Below, piece by piece: positions 51,267-59,882 of a stretch of 64,000 nt of DNA. A model generated the notes under the pieces. It did no database searches and was not told where the DNA came from. It saw only the letters and a list, made by a program, of their open reading frames with translations. Source of the stretch: Cetobacterium_A somerae (GTDB taxonomy: Bacteria; Fusobacteriota; Fusobacteriia; Fusobacteriales; Fusobacteriaceae); assembly GCF_044784365.2 (NCBI RefSeq), contig NZ_CP173065.2; one strand, 5' to 3'. How positions within the stretch are numbered: position 1 is the first letter of the stretch; the number at the start of each line of letters is the position of its first letter. The position numbers and the translations under genes were made by a program.

Positions 51267-53729
51267 ATGAATATAGAAGATAAAATATCTTTAGAAGCTA
51301 GAGATAAAATGAGGCTAGAGATAGAAAAAGTCGATGGTAACGAAGTATTCTTCAGAGGGATTCCAGATGAAGAAGGAGTAGTAACAGAAGTCGAAGTATT
51401 AGCAAGAGGTAATAAGTATTCAGTACCTGCTATATTAAAAGGAATGAGAAAAGGTGAGGTAATAATACATAATCATCCATCAGGCCATTTATATCCATCA
51501 GATCCAGATGTAGAGATTGCAGCTATATACTCCAACAAACTAGACGGTGGGTCTTATATCATAGATAATAAAGTATCAGATATATATGTTATAGTGGAGT
51601 TAATTCAAAAGAAAAATATAAAGATAGATATAAAACCGTATTTTGAAAAAAATGGTCTTTTGGCAAATGTATTTAAAGAGTTTGAATATAGAAATGAGCA
51701 GTTAGAGATGGCTGAGGTTATCGAGAATGGACTAAATACAGAGACAAAAGTAATTGTTGAGGCAGGAACAGGAACAGGAAAGACATTAGGTTATTTAATA
51801 CCTGCTATAGAGTGGAGTATAAAAAATAAAAAAAGAGTTGTAATAAGTACAAATACAATAAATTTACAAGAACAACTTTTAAATAAAGATATTCCTATAG
51901 CTAAAAAAGTTATACAAGGTGATTTTAATTATGTTTTAGTTAAAGGAAGAGGAAATTACTTATGCAATAGAAAATTGCATAATGTAGCTACTGGAGATAT
52001 TGTTGATTTTGAAGAATATAGTCAAAGTCAAAAATCTCAATTTAAAGAGGTTTTAAAATGGGGTGGTAAAACTGAGACTGGAGATAAGGCAGAGCTACCA
52101 TTTGAAGTAGACTATTCAATTTGGGAACATTTCCAAAGTGAAAGTGATATGTGCGCAGGAAATAAATGTGCATTTAAATCAGAATGTTATTTTTTAAAAG
52201 CAAGAGATGAAAAGAAAAAAGCAGATATACTAATAACTAATCATCATATGTATTTTTCTGATTTAGCAATAAGAAAAGAAATAGGTTTTAATACAGAGTA
52301 TTCAATTTTACCAGAATATGAATTAGCAGTATTTGATGAGGCACATAATGTAGAAAAAGTAGCGAGAGATTATTTTTCTTATGAAATTTCTAAATATGGT
52401 TTTACGAAAACTATGAATCAAATATACACAATGGAAAAATCTAAAAAAAGAGGAACAGGAAGTCTAGACGTTTTTATAAATTATTTGAAAAGTTGTGATT
52501 ATGATGGAAAAAAAGGAATTGAATCAGATTTAGAGAATGATATTAAATTAAGACATCGAAATCTATTTAATTCAGGTAGAGCATATTTTAATTTTATAAT
52601 TGAAATTTTTTCTAAAGGACAAATGAGTAGTATAACTTATAGATTAAAAAAGAATGAGTTTGAAAAAGCTGTTTTTTATAATCAATTAGATAATTTAAAA
52701 GATGAGTTTGTTGTTGATTTATCATCTTACTTAAAAAAAGTTAGAACAATTTTAGGTAAAATTAAAGATATTGAGGATAAAGAGGGGTATATAAGTGATT
52801 TCTCTAGATATATAGATAGATTAGATGGATTTTTTGAAAATTTAAAATTTATAAATTCACTGGATGATGATAAATTTATATATTGGGCAGAAGTAAATGG
52901 GAAAAAAAGTAATTCTAAGTTAGTTGCAACTCCTTTAAAAATAGATGGAGAATTAGATAAGAATCTATATGCAAATTTGAAACAGATGATTTTTACATCT
53001 GCAACAATAGCAATAGGAAATGATTTTTCTTATTTTAAAGAAAGTATAGGTTTAAAAGAAAAAACTTTAGAAAAAGTTATTCATTCACCATTTGACTATA
53101 ATAATCAAATGACTGTATATTTACCTAAAGATTTATTGAATCCAAGTGACCCTAAATTTATTGATAGTATTAAAGATTTTTTAAAAAATTTAATATTGAA
53201 AACTTCAGGAAAATGTTTTATACTATTTACTTCGTATAGTACTTTAAACTATATGTATTATATGATAAAAGATGAATTAGAAAATGCTGGATTAAATCTT
53301 TTAATTCAAGGACAAGCACCGAGAACACAGCTCGTAAATTTATATAAAAATATAAAAAATCCTGTTTTATTTGGAACAGATTCCTTTTGGGAAGGTGTAG
53401 ATATAAAAGGAGAGCAATTAAGTTCGGTAGTTTTAATAAAATTGCCATTTAAGGTTCCAAGCGATCCAGTAACAGAAGCAATAATTGAAAATATAACACA
53501 ACAAAATAAGAATGCATTTGTAGAGTATCAAATTCCAGAGTCTGTAATCAAATTTAAACAAGGAATTGGAAGATTGATTAGAAGCAAAAGTGATAAAGGA
53601 ATTGTTACAATATTAGATAATAGAGTAATAACAAAAAGTTATGGAAAATATTTTAAAGAAGCTATCCCTACTAAAAATATAAAAATACTGAGTAAAGAAG
53701 AGATTTTAAAAGATATTTCTAAAACCTAA
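51267..53729 (+). CDS. dinG: DinG-family DNA helicase with N-terminal JAB/MPN domain
   Basis: Residues about 130-820 form an XPD/DinG helicase: EAGTGTGKTLGYLIPA (Walker A), cysteines in YLCNRK and MCAGNKCAFKSECYF that should hold a 4Fe-4S cluster, VFDEAHNVEKVA (DEAH), SATIAIG and a C-terminal QGIGRLIRS. The first 120 residues look like a JAB/MPN metalloprotein related to RadC: Glu26, HNHPSG with His68 and His70, Ser78 and Asp81, a complete JAMM set. The combination is unusual for DinG, whose usual extra domain is an exonuclease. Likely acts in DNA repair or on R-loops. It leads a five-gene run. Confidence 0.9.
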   Translation: MNIEDKISLEARDKMRLEIEKVDGNEVFFRGIPDEEGVVTEVEVLARGNKYSVPAILKGMRKGEVIIHNHPSGHLYPSDPDVEIAAIYSNKLDGGSYIIDNKVSDIYVIVELIQKKNIKIDIKPYFEKNGLLANVFKEFEYRNEQLEMAEVIENGLNTETKVIVEAGTGTGKTLGYLIPAIEWSIKNKKRVVISTNTINLQEQLLNKDIPIAKKVIQGDFNYVLVKGRGNYLCNRKLHNVATGDIVDFEEYSQSQKSQFKEVLKWGGKTETGDKAELPFEVDYSIWEHFQSESDMCAGNKCAFKSECYFLKARDEKKKADILITNHHMYFSDLAIRKEIGFNTEYSILPEYELAVFDEAHNVEKVARDYFSYEISKYGFTKTMNQIYTMEKSKKRGTGSLDVFINYLKSCDYDGKKGIESDLENDIKLRHRNLFNSGRAYFNFIIEIFSKGQMSSITYRLKKNEFEKAVFYNQLDNLKDEFVVDLSSYLKKVRTILGKIKDIEDKEGYISDFSRYIDRLDGFFENLKFINSLDDDKFIYWAEVNGKKSNSKLVATPLKIDGELDKNLYANLKQMIFTSATIAIGNDFSYFKESIGLKEKTLEKVIHSPFDYNNQMTVYLPKDLLNPSDPKFIDSIKDFLKNLILKTSGKCFILFTSYSTLNYMYYMIKDELENAGLNLLIQGQAPRTQLVNLYKNIKNPVLFGTDSFWEGVDIKGEQLSSVVLIKLPFKVPSDPVTEAIIENITQQNKNAFVEYQIPESVIKFKQGIGRLIRSKSDKGIVTILDNRVITKSYGKYFKEAIPTKNIKILSKEEILKDISKT

Positions 53730-53743
53730 AAGGAGTAACTAAT

Positions 53744-55813
53744 ATGAAAAAAATTGAGCTATTTGGTCTAAGTTTAACTTTTAAGATTAATAGGAAAAAC
53801 GCAGACGATGCTGAATTATATACTAAGGATCATCATTTAAAAGAGAAGATTTTTTATTTAATTTTAATGATAATGCTAATAGTTATTAGTTCAAAAAGTG
53901 GCTATATAGTAAATAGACAAAAGTATGATGTGGGTGACGTAGCAATAAATGATATTTATTCACCTAAAAGTATTCTTTTTAATGATAGAGACAAAAAACA
54001 AGATATTATAAAAAATCTTATGGAAAATTCTAAAAAAGAGTATATATATGTACCACAAGCGGGAACTGTTTATATATCAGGAGCTGAGTATCTTTTTGAT
54101 GAAATATTAAAGAAAAACTTTAAGAAAAATAAGTTATACCTAGATAGAGTTGAAGATATAATTGGAAAACAATTACCGCCTAAATTAATAACAGAATTAA
54201 CCCAATTGAATAAAAAAGAATTACTAGAAACAAAAGAAAGAGTTATTGGATTTTTAACAAAGGCATATGCAACGGGTATTATAAGAGAAAAAGGAAGTTT
54301 AACAATTTCTCCTCCTAATGATGAATTATTTTTGGAGCTTCCAGAGTTTGACAAAAAAATTGTTGAAAATTTTTTAACAGCAAACTATATATACGATGAA
54401 ACTAAAACTAAGAACTCTATTGCTGAAAAAATTTCACAAATAGATGACCAAATTTTAGATATAAAAGCAGGAACTTTACTTGTTAAAAAAGGAGATATTA
54501 TAACTGATAGTAGAGCAAAGCTTTTAGAAGCTGTTGGAATTTATTCCTATAAAAAAAGTTTAGGTTTTTCCTTGGCAAACTTTTTGTACACGATTATTTT
54601 AACAGTTATATTTTATCCCTTGTTGGCTAATAAATTTAAAAAAAATATATTAAATAAGAGCATATACAGAAGTCTATTTTTGATATACACAATAGGGTTT
54701 TTAGCCTATAGATTTACAAAACCAGATCATTTATATTTTGTTCCTTTTGAAACAATGTATTTTTTAATGGCAATACTTTTTGCAAAAGACTTTGCTTTTT
54801 TAGCAACACTCATGGCAATTACATTTTTATTTCCAATTGTAGGATATGATCCTATATTTATTATTGTAACTTTTTTGGTTTGTTTAATGGGATCTTATTT
54901 GATAGAGAAAGTTACAACAAGGCAGGAATTGATTGCTTTAGGAATGAAATTAGCAGTGACAAAATTCTTCTTATATCTGTTATTAACTTATTTTATAGGA
55001 AGAGAGCAGAACTTAATTGTGTTACAAAGTGGAGAGATTGTTGTTTCAGGATTACTTTCAGGAATGTTAGCGATAGCAGTATTACCATATTTTGAAAGAA
55101 CATTTAATATTTTAACAACATTTAGACTTTTAGAATTAGGAGATTTATCTCATCCTTTGCTTAAGCTTTTATCTATGAAAGCTCCAGGAACATTTCATCA
55201 CTCAATGATGGTTGCAACTTTATCAGAAGCGGCAGCGGAAGCAATAGGAGCAAATGCTATTTTTGCAAGAGTGGCATCATATTATCATGATATAGGAAAG
55301 ATGAAAAGACCTAAATTTTATGTAGAGAATCAAGAAGGTGGAGAGAATCCTCATTCAAAAATATCTCCGTTTTTAAGCACTTTGATAATAACATCACATA
55401 CTAAGGATGGTAACGAACTAGGAAGAGAGTATAAAATTCCAAGAGAGATTAGAGATGTTATGTTTGAGCATCAAGGAACAACAATGTTGGCATATTTTTA
55501 TAATAAAGCAAAGCAATTAGATCCAACTGTTATAGAGGAGGATTTTAAATATGGAGGACCAATTCCAAGAAGTAAAGAATCGGCTATAATTATGCTAGCA
55601 GATTCAATAGAGGCAGCTGTAAGGTCATTAGATGAGAAAACACCAATAACTATTGAAAATATGTTAAGAAAAATTATTAATTCTAAAATAGAAGATAATC
55701 AATTATCTGAAGCAGCGTTGACATTTAAAGAGATAGAAATAATTATTAAAACTTTCACAAAAGTTTTAATGAGTATTCATCATGTCAGAATAAAATATCC
55801 AGGACAAAAATAA
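53744..55813 (+). CDS. 7TM-HD phosphohydrolase (PgpH-type c-di-AMP phosphodiesterase)
   Basis: The layout matches PgpH/YqfF: one N-terminal membrane helix (about 35-53), an extracytoplasmic 7TMR-HDED region (about 55-270), seven membrane helices (about 280-470), then a cytosolic HD domain with GTFHHSMMVATLSEAAA, YYHDIGKM and FEHQGTTMLAYFY. Such enzymes break down the second messenger cyclic di-AMP. At 689 residues it is full length. It precedes ybeY by 11 bases, the conserved yqfF-ybeY-dgkA order, although phoH is not here and the DinG gene stands in its place. Confidence 0.92.
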   Translation: MKKIELFGLSLTFKINRKNADDAELYTKDHHLKEKIFYLILMIMLIVISSKSGYIVNRQKYDVGDVAINDIYSPKSILFNDRDKKQDIIKNLMENSKKEYIYVPQAGTVYISGAEYLFDEILKKNFKKNKLYLDRVEDIIGKQLPPKLITELTQLNKKELLETKERVIGFLTKAYATGIIREKGSLTISPPNDELFLELPEFDKKIVENFLTANYIYDETKTKNSIAEKISQIDDQILDIKAGTLLVKKGDIITDSRAKLLEAVGIYSYKKSLGFSLANFLYTIILTVIFYPLLANKFKKNILNKSIYRSLFLIYTIGFLAYRFTKPDHLYFVPFETMYFLMAILFAKDFAFLATLMAITFLFPIVGYDPIFIIVTFLVCLMGSYLIEKVTTRQELIALGMKLAVTKFFLYLLLTYFIGREQNLIVLQSGEIVVSGLLSGMLAIAVLPYFERTFNILTTFRLLELGDLSHPLLKLLSMKAPGTFHHSMMVATLSEAAAEAIGANAIFARVASYYHDIGKMKRPKFYVENQEGGENPHSKISPFLSTLIITSHTKDGNELGREYKIPREIRDVMFEHQGTTMLAYFYNKAKQLDPTVIEEDFKYGGPIPRSKESAIIMLADSIEAAVRSLDEKTPITIENMLRKIINSKIEDNQLSEAALTFKEIEIIIKTFTKVLMSIHHVRIKYPGQK

Positions 55814-55824
55814 AAGGAGTTAAT

Positions 55825-56289
55825 ATGGAAGTAGTATTAGATTTTTCTCTAGAAATAGAGGGATATAATGAAATTATAAATGAAGAAGAAGTAAAAGAGT
55901 ATATTTATGAAGTTTTAAACGATGAGTTTGAATCAGAAAAGCCAGTTTATATATCTGTAGCTTTAGTTGGAAATGAAGAGATTCAAAGAATAAATAGAGA
56001 TTTTAGAGAGAAAGATAGACCTACAGATGTTATATCTTTTGCATATCATGAAACAGAGGATTATATGATTGGGCCATATGATACATTAGGAGATATAATA
56101 ATATCTTTAGAGAGAGTTGAAGAGCAATGTAATGAATATAATCATTCATTTAGAAGAGAATTTTTTTATGTTCTAACTCATGGAATGCTACATCTTTTAG
56201 GATATGATCATATAGAAGAAGAAGATAAAAAAGAGATGAGAGCTAGAGAAGAAGAGATTTTAGGAAAATTTGGTCATACAAGAGATTAA
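55825..56289 (+). CDS. ybeY: Endoribonuclease YbeY
   Basis: YbeY is a zinc RNase that matures the 16S rRNA 3' end and takes part in ribosome quality control. The zinc motif H-x3-H-x5-H is seen as HGMLHLLGYDH, and RPTDVISFAY and LGDIIISLERV are the other conserved blocks. Length 154 is normal. The stop codon overlaps the ribosome site of the DgkA-PAP2 gene. Confidence 0.96.
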   Translation: MEVVLDFSLEIEGYNEIINEEEVKEYIYEVLNDEFESEKPVYISVALVGNEEIQRINRDFREKDRPTDVISFAYHETEDYMIGPYDTLGDIIISLERVEEQCNEYNHSFRREFFYVLTHGMLHLLGYDHIEEEDKKEMRAREEEILGKFGHTRD

Positions 56290-56299
56290 GGAGGGGCTG

Positions 56300-57013
56300 A
56301 TGAAAGATAAGGGGAATAAACAAGATGTAACACAAAGTTTTAATGTAGCAATAGAAGGAATAATAGAAACTATTAGAACAGAACGAAATATGAAATTTCA
56401 TGCCTTTTGTACAATATTAGTTTTAATGATTTCAATTTTTCTAGGTGTAAGCAGAATGGAGTTAATTGTGTTATCAATTAGTATGTCCCTTGTTTTAGCA
56501 GCAGAGCTCTTAAATACTGCTATAGAAAGTTTTGTAGATTTAGTTTCACCAGAATATAATATTTTGGCAAAGAGAGCTAAAGATGTTGGAGCAGGAGCTG
56601 TTTTTATAGCAGCAAGTAATGCTTTAATAGTTGGATATTTAGTATTTCATAAAAGAATAGCTGGTGAGTTTGATAATTTTTTTGATTTATTAAAAGAATC
56701 TTATGCAAATGTAATAATATTTATAATAATATTTATAGTAGTATTAGTAATAGCAATTAAAAGTATTTTTAAAAAAGGAACTCCTTTAAGAGGAGGAATT
56801 CCTAGTGGACATAGCGCTCTTGGTGGAGCGCTTTTCATGGGAATATTTTTTTTAACACATGATGTTAGAGTATTTTATCTTTCTCTATTTCTTTTAATTT
56901 TAGTTCTACAATCAAGAGTAGAAGGTAAGATACATACAGTTTTAGAAACCGTAATAGGTGCCGCAATAGGAATGGGTGTTACATATCTTTTTCTATCTCT
57001 ATTAAAAGTTTAA
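56300..57013 (+). CDS. dgkA: Fusion of DgkA-type kinase and PAP2 phosphatase
   Basis: Residues 1-115 are a DgkA-type kinase (FNVAIEGIIETIRTERNMKFH and AAELLNTAIESFVDLVSPEY with the catalytic Glu and metal site), probably an undecaprenol kinase as in Gram-positives. Residues 135-237 are a PAP2 phosphatase with all three motifs: K-x6-R in KKGTPLRGG, PSGHS, and SRVEGKIH. One chain thus carries a lipid kinase and a lipid phosphatase. ATG 56300 has AAGGAGGGG before it; an earlier in-frame ATG at 56270 lies inside ybeY. Confidence 0.92.
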   Translation: MKDKGNKQDVTQSFNVAIEGIIETIRTERNMKFHAFCTILVLMISIFLGVSRMELIVLSISMSLVLAAELLNTAIESFVDLVSPEYNILAKRAKDVGAGAVFIAASNALIVGYLVFHKRIAGEFDNFFDLLKESYANVIIFIIIFIVVLVIAIKSIFKKGTPLRGGIPSGHSALGGALFMGIFFLTHDVRVFYLSLFLLILVLQSRVEGKIHTVLETVIGAAIGMGVTYLFLSLLKV

Positions 57014-57031
57014 AATATTAGGAGGTATATA

Positions 57032-58552
57032 ATGCAAAGAGCTAAAGACTATCTATTGCTTAGTGTACTCTCTTATTGTAATTTTTCTCAAGAGGATTAT
57101 AAAAAAAATTTAGATCAAATTTACAGAGAGAATGATTCATTAAAATTAGATAGTGATGGATTTTATTTTTCAAATTCAAATACAAGATATTTATTTTATG
57201 ATTTTTTTAAAGATATTCTTCATAATTGGGAGATATTTTATGTAGAAAGTAAGAGAGCTTCTGATTTAGAAAGAGATTCAACAGGATTTTATAGTGTAGT
57301 TTTTAGAAATATTAAATATGATAAATATGTTATTTCTTATAGAGGTAGTGAGAAATATCCTATAGAAGATGCTTACAAAGATTTTATAGAAAATGATTTA
57401 AAAATTGGTTTAGGAGTTAAACCTGTACAATTTTATGATGGTTTAGAAGTGTTTAATAAAATTTATGATGAGTTTAAAATTCCTAAAGAAAAGATATCAA
57501 TAACAGGACATTCTTTAGGTGGTGGAATTGCTCAGTTTGTAAGTATTATGGTTGACAAGGAGAGAGGATTTATTCCATATACATGTACTTGGAATGCTGT
57601 AGGAATAAATAGAGATGGGATTATAAACCTTCTAGATTTCTTTAACTATGATAGAATTTTAGATAAATTAAATTTAGATGATATTGAGAAACAATATTTT
57701 ATTGAGTTTAAAAATGAGTATTTATCATTTTTTTTAAAAGAGTTAAAAAAGGGGAAAGTAATAAAAGATAGTAATACGCTACTAATAACAAGTAATGTTG
57801 AAATATCACCTCAAATAGATGAGGGATTTATAAAAAATTTTGTAAAGAGTACAAAATTTGAAAATTTATTAAGTAAATTATCAAATGATACAAAAAATAC
57901 TTTATTAGATAATAATAGGGTTTTTAATGCACTATTTAAAGTAGATAATTTAACTAATGAATTATTCCAAGCAGATTATTTTATTAGAAAAATTAAAGCT
58001 AATAAAGTTTATGAAGAAAATATAGTTAATTTTTGTCACTCTGAAGATTTGACAGTTTCTCTTTTTCCACATGTTGGTGCTGTTTATCAAGTTGATAAAA
58101 GTTTTTTAAGAAAAGAGATAAAGAAAAAAACTATTTTTTCTAGTTTTTTATTTTTTACAAAATCAGTTCAAGATTACCACTACCAAGATATATTCTTACC
58201 TTTTATTGAGGTTGAAGGTGAAAGAAGTGGAATGTTTAGTAAAAATTTATCAATTGGTTATTTAGGAACAATTATAAGAAAAATCTTAACACTTGAATAT
58301 TGTGTGGAAAGAGAGTTATTAGCAGATTATTATAGTTTAATTTTAATAACAGATGAAAATTATAAAAAGATTAAATCTCAAATATTAAATGCAATAAAAA
58401 AATGTGGAGAAGATATTTTATATAAATCTCAAGCATATAATCAAATAAAAGATATGGATCAAGAAACTTTTTCGAAAGTTTGGGAAAATTTGAAGACAAA
58501 GCTTCCTAGTCCATATAGAATACAAGATATATATGATTTAATATTATTTTAA
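57032..58552 (+). CDS. Lipase-like alpha/beta hydrolase, cytosolic (DUF2974/Mbeg1-like)
   Basis: The 506-residue protein has the nucleophile elbow TGHSLGGGIAQF near residue 160, preceded by YVISYRGSE, as in class 3 lipases and the DUF2974 family. No signal peptide is present, so the substrate is presumably intracellular. The C-terminal 200 residues have few recognisable features, although NFCHSEDLTVSLFPHVGAVY could supply the acid and His of the triad. It follows DgkA-PAP2 by 18 bases and ends in a terminator, so it may act on lipids. Confidence 0.72.
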   Translation: MQRAKDYLLLSVLSYCNFSQEDYKKNLDQIYRENDSLKLDSDGFYFSNSNTRYLFYDFFKDILHNWEIFYVESKRASDLERDSTGFYSVVFRNIKYDKYVISYRGSEKYPIEDAYKDFIENDLKIGLGVKPVQFYDGLEVFNKIYDEFKIPKEKISITGHSLGGGIAQFVSIMVDKERGFIPYTCTWNAVGINRDGIINLLDFFNYDRILDKLNLDDIEKQYFIEFKNEYLSFFLKELKKGKVIKDSNTLLITSNVEISPQIDEGFIKNFVKSTKFENLLSKLSNDTKNTLLDNNRVFNALFKVDNLTNELFQADYFIRKIKANKVYEENIVNFCHSEDLTVSLFPHVGAVYQVDKSFLRKEIKKKTIFSSFLFFTKSVQDYHYQDIFLPFIEVEGERSGMFSKNLSIGYLGTIIRKILTLEYCVERELLADYYSLILITDENYKKIKSQILNAIKKCGEDILYKSQAYNQIKDMDQETFSKVWENLKTKLPSPYRIQDIYDLILF

Positions 58553-58577
58553 AAGGACATGAATTTCATGTCCTTTT
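58551..58577. terminator. Bidirectional terminator between the lipase-like and lysO genes
   Basis: Arms AAAAGGACATGA (58551-58562) and TCATGTCCTTTT (58566-58577), overlapping the ends of both genes. Confidence 0.8.
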
Positions 58578-59175
58578 ATAATTTAAATATATTTACAATT
58601 AGTGGAACTAATACAGGCACTGATGTAGTTAGAACAACGCCTGAAAAAAATGCAATAACAGATATATCAGAACTATTACTTTTATTTATAACTGGAAGAA
58701 GAGTATCCATAGCTGTAGCACCAGCTGTAGATATAGATTCGAAACTTCCAATGGATTTAGCAATAAGAGGAATTGTTAAAATTGCAAGAACCTCTCTAAA
58801 AACATTACTTAAAAAGGCAACACTTCCAAGTTCAGGACTTATTTTTGTTAATTCAATGGCTGATAGAGAGTACCAACCAAGACCAGAAGAAACAGCAAGA
58901 CCTTCTCCAATAGAGATAGGAAGAAATAAAGAACCGACAACTCCACCTAAAAGAGAACCTAAAATTGTGGATATAGGAAGAAGCCATATTTTTTTACCAT
59001 ATTTTTTTAAATTAGAAAATACAGAAGAGTTATCTCCAATATCGATTCCAACGAAAAATAAAAGTAAGCAGAGACCTAAATCGATAAAAGTATCTGATGA
59101 ATTAGATAAAAATGGAGTTTGAAAAAATAATCCTATAATAACTCCAAAAATAATTGATAAACAAATTCCTAGCAT
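58576..59175 (-). CDS. lysO: LysO-family lysine exporter, large (C-terminal) part
   Basis: The 199-residue membrane protein covers the Lys_export domain: LGLCLLLFFVGIDIGDN, GEGLAVSSGLGWYSLSAIEL, ELGSVAFLSNVFREVLAIL and a final SVPVLVPLIVNIF. E. coli LysO has both parts in one chain of about 300 residues. Here the ATG directly follows the TAG of the smaller gene in the same frame, and GAGGTG lies 8 bases before it, so it can be translated separately. Exports lysine, presumably to balance intake from peptides. Confidence 0.85.
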   Translation of the reverse strand: MLGICLSIIFGVIIGLFFQTPFLSNSSDTFIDLGLCLLLFFVGIDIGDNSSVFSNLKKYGKKIWLLPISTILGSLLGGVVGSLFLPISIGEGLAVSSGLGWYSLSAIELTKISPELGSVAFLSNVFREVLAILTIPLIAKSIGSFESISTAGATAMDTLLPVINKSNSSDISVIAFFSGVVLTTSVPVLVPLIVNIFKL

Positions 59176-59454
59176 CTATTTGTCACCTCTTTTTCTAAAA
59201 AAAAATTTAGTAACAAAAATACTTCCTAAAATAGAGAATAATGCAATAACAATAGCTTGTAATCCAAGATTTGGAAATTCTTTTATAATTTTGTTATCAC
59301 TACCAATTTTATAACCCATAACTCCTAATAAAAAGAAAAGAGAAAAGGATTGTAAAATAGCAGTTTTCATTTTTAATTTTAAAGGTATTAATTGGTATTT
59401 ACTTAATAAAAACCCACAACTTATAATGAAAATATATAATAAAATTCTTATCAT
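59176..59454 (-). CDS. LysO-family lysine exporter, small (N-terminal) part
   Basis: This 92-residue membrane protein has three hydrophobic helices and ends in a basic tail (FFRKRGDK). It corresponds to the N-terminal part of one-chain LysO. The in-frame TAG is followed at once by ATG of the second part. AGGAGG lies 4 bases before the ATG and may be masked by a hairpin (59460-59485). Confidence 0.75.
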   Translation of the reverse strand: MIRILLYIFIISCGFLLSKYQLIPLKLKMKTAILQSFSLFFLLGVMGYKIGSDNKIIKEFPNLGLQAIVIALFSILGSIFVTKFFFRKRGDK

Positions 59455-59882
59455 AATTCCTCCTAGATATTAAATATAGTAGGAGTTTACCATAAAGATT
59501 ATATAAAAATCAAATTTTGTAAAAAATAAACCTTTAAAAGGTTTGAAAAAAATAAAAAATAAAAAAATAAAATTAATTTATTTTTTTTATTAAAATTTAT
59601 GTAAAAAATAAAAATAAATTTTTTTTATTTTTAAAAATTAAATCATTATAAATAAGAATAATTATTTTTATGTGAAATTAGAAAGAGTGAGAATTACTAT
59701 TTTCTTATAAAATAACCATAAAAAGGTTTGTTTTAAATATAACTAAAGAAATTTTCTTGTGATTATAATAAAAAATATATTTAAAACAATTAAAAATGTT
59801 CTAAAATAAGAGTTATTGACATAAAAAAGAAAATGGAGTATATATGTTATCAACAAGAAAAAATAAATGAGGAGGAATTATT
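59455..59882. other. 428-base gap with very AT-rich DNA upstream of tyrosine phenol-lyase
   Basis: No gene was found here. It holds the lysO leader with an SD-masking hairpin (59460-59485), a 17-base palindrome-like AAACCTTT-A-AAAGGTTT (59528-59544), a 98-base stretch with one G and no C (59546-59643), a repeated AAAAGGTTTG (59536 and 59721) and the tpl promoter. I saw no tnaC-like leader peptide. Confidence 0.7.
59816..59844 (+). promoter_or_regulatory. Promoter of tyrosine phenol-lyase
   Basis: TTGACA (59816-59821), a 17-base spacer and TATATA (59839-59844), 39 bases before the start codon. Confidence 0.65.

Noticed and set aside
58559..59122. A 187-codon plus-strand open frame opposite lysO
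   Set aside because: It has no ribosome site, low-complexity content and lies fully antisense to a clear membrane transporter; it is a shadow of lysO.
59844..59870. A tnaC-like leader peptide before the lyase
   Set aside because: The only ATG frame there (8 codons) overlaps the -10 box, so it would not be in the transcript, and it has no Trp or stalling motif.
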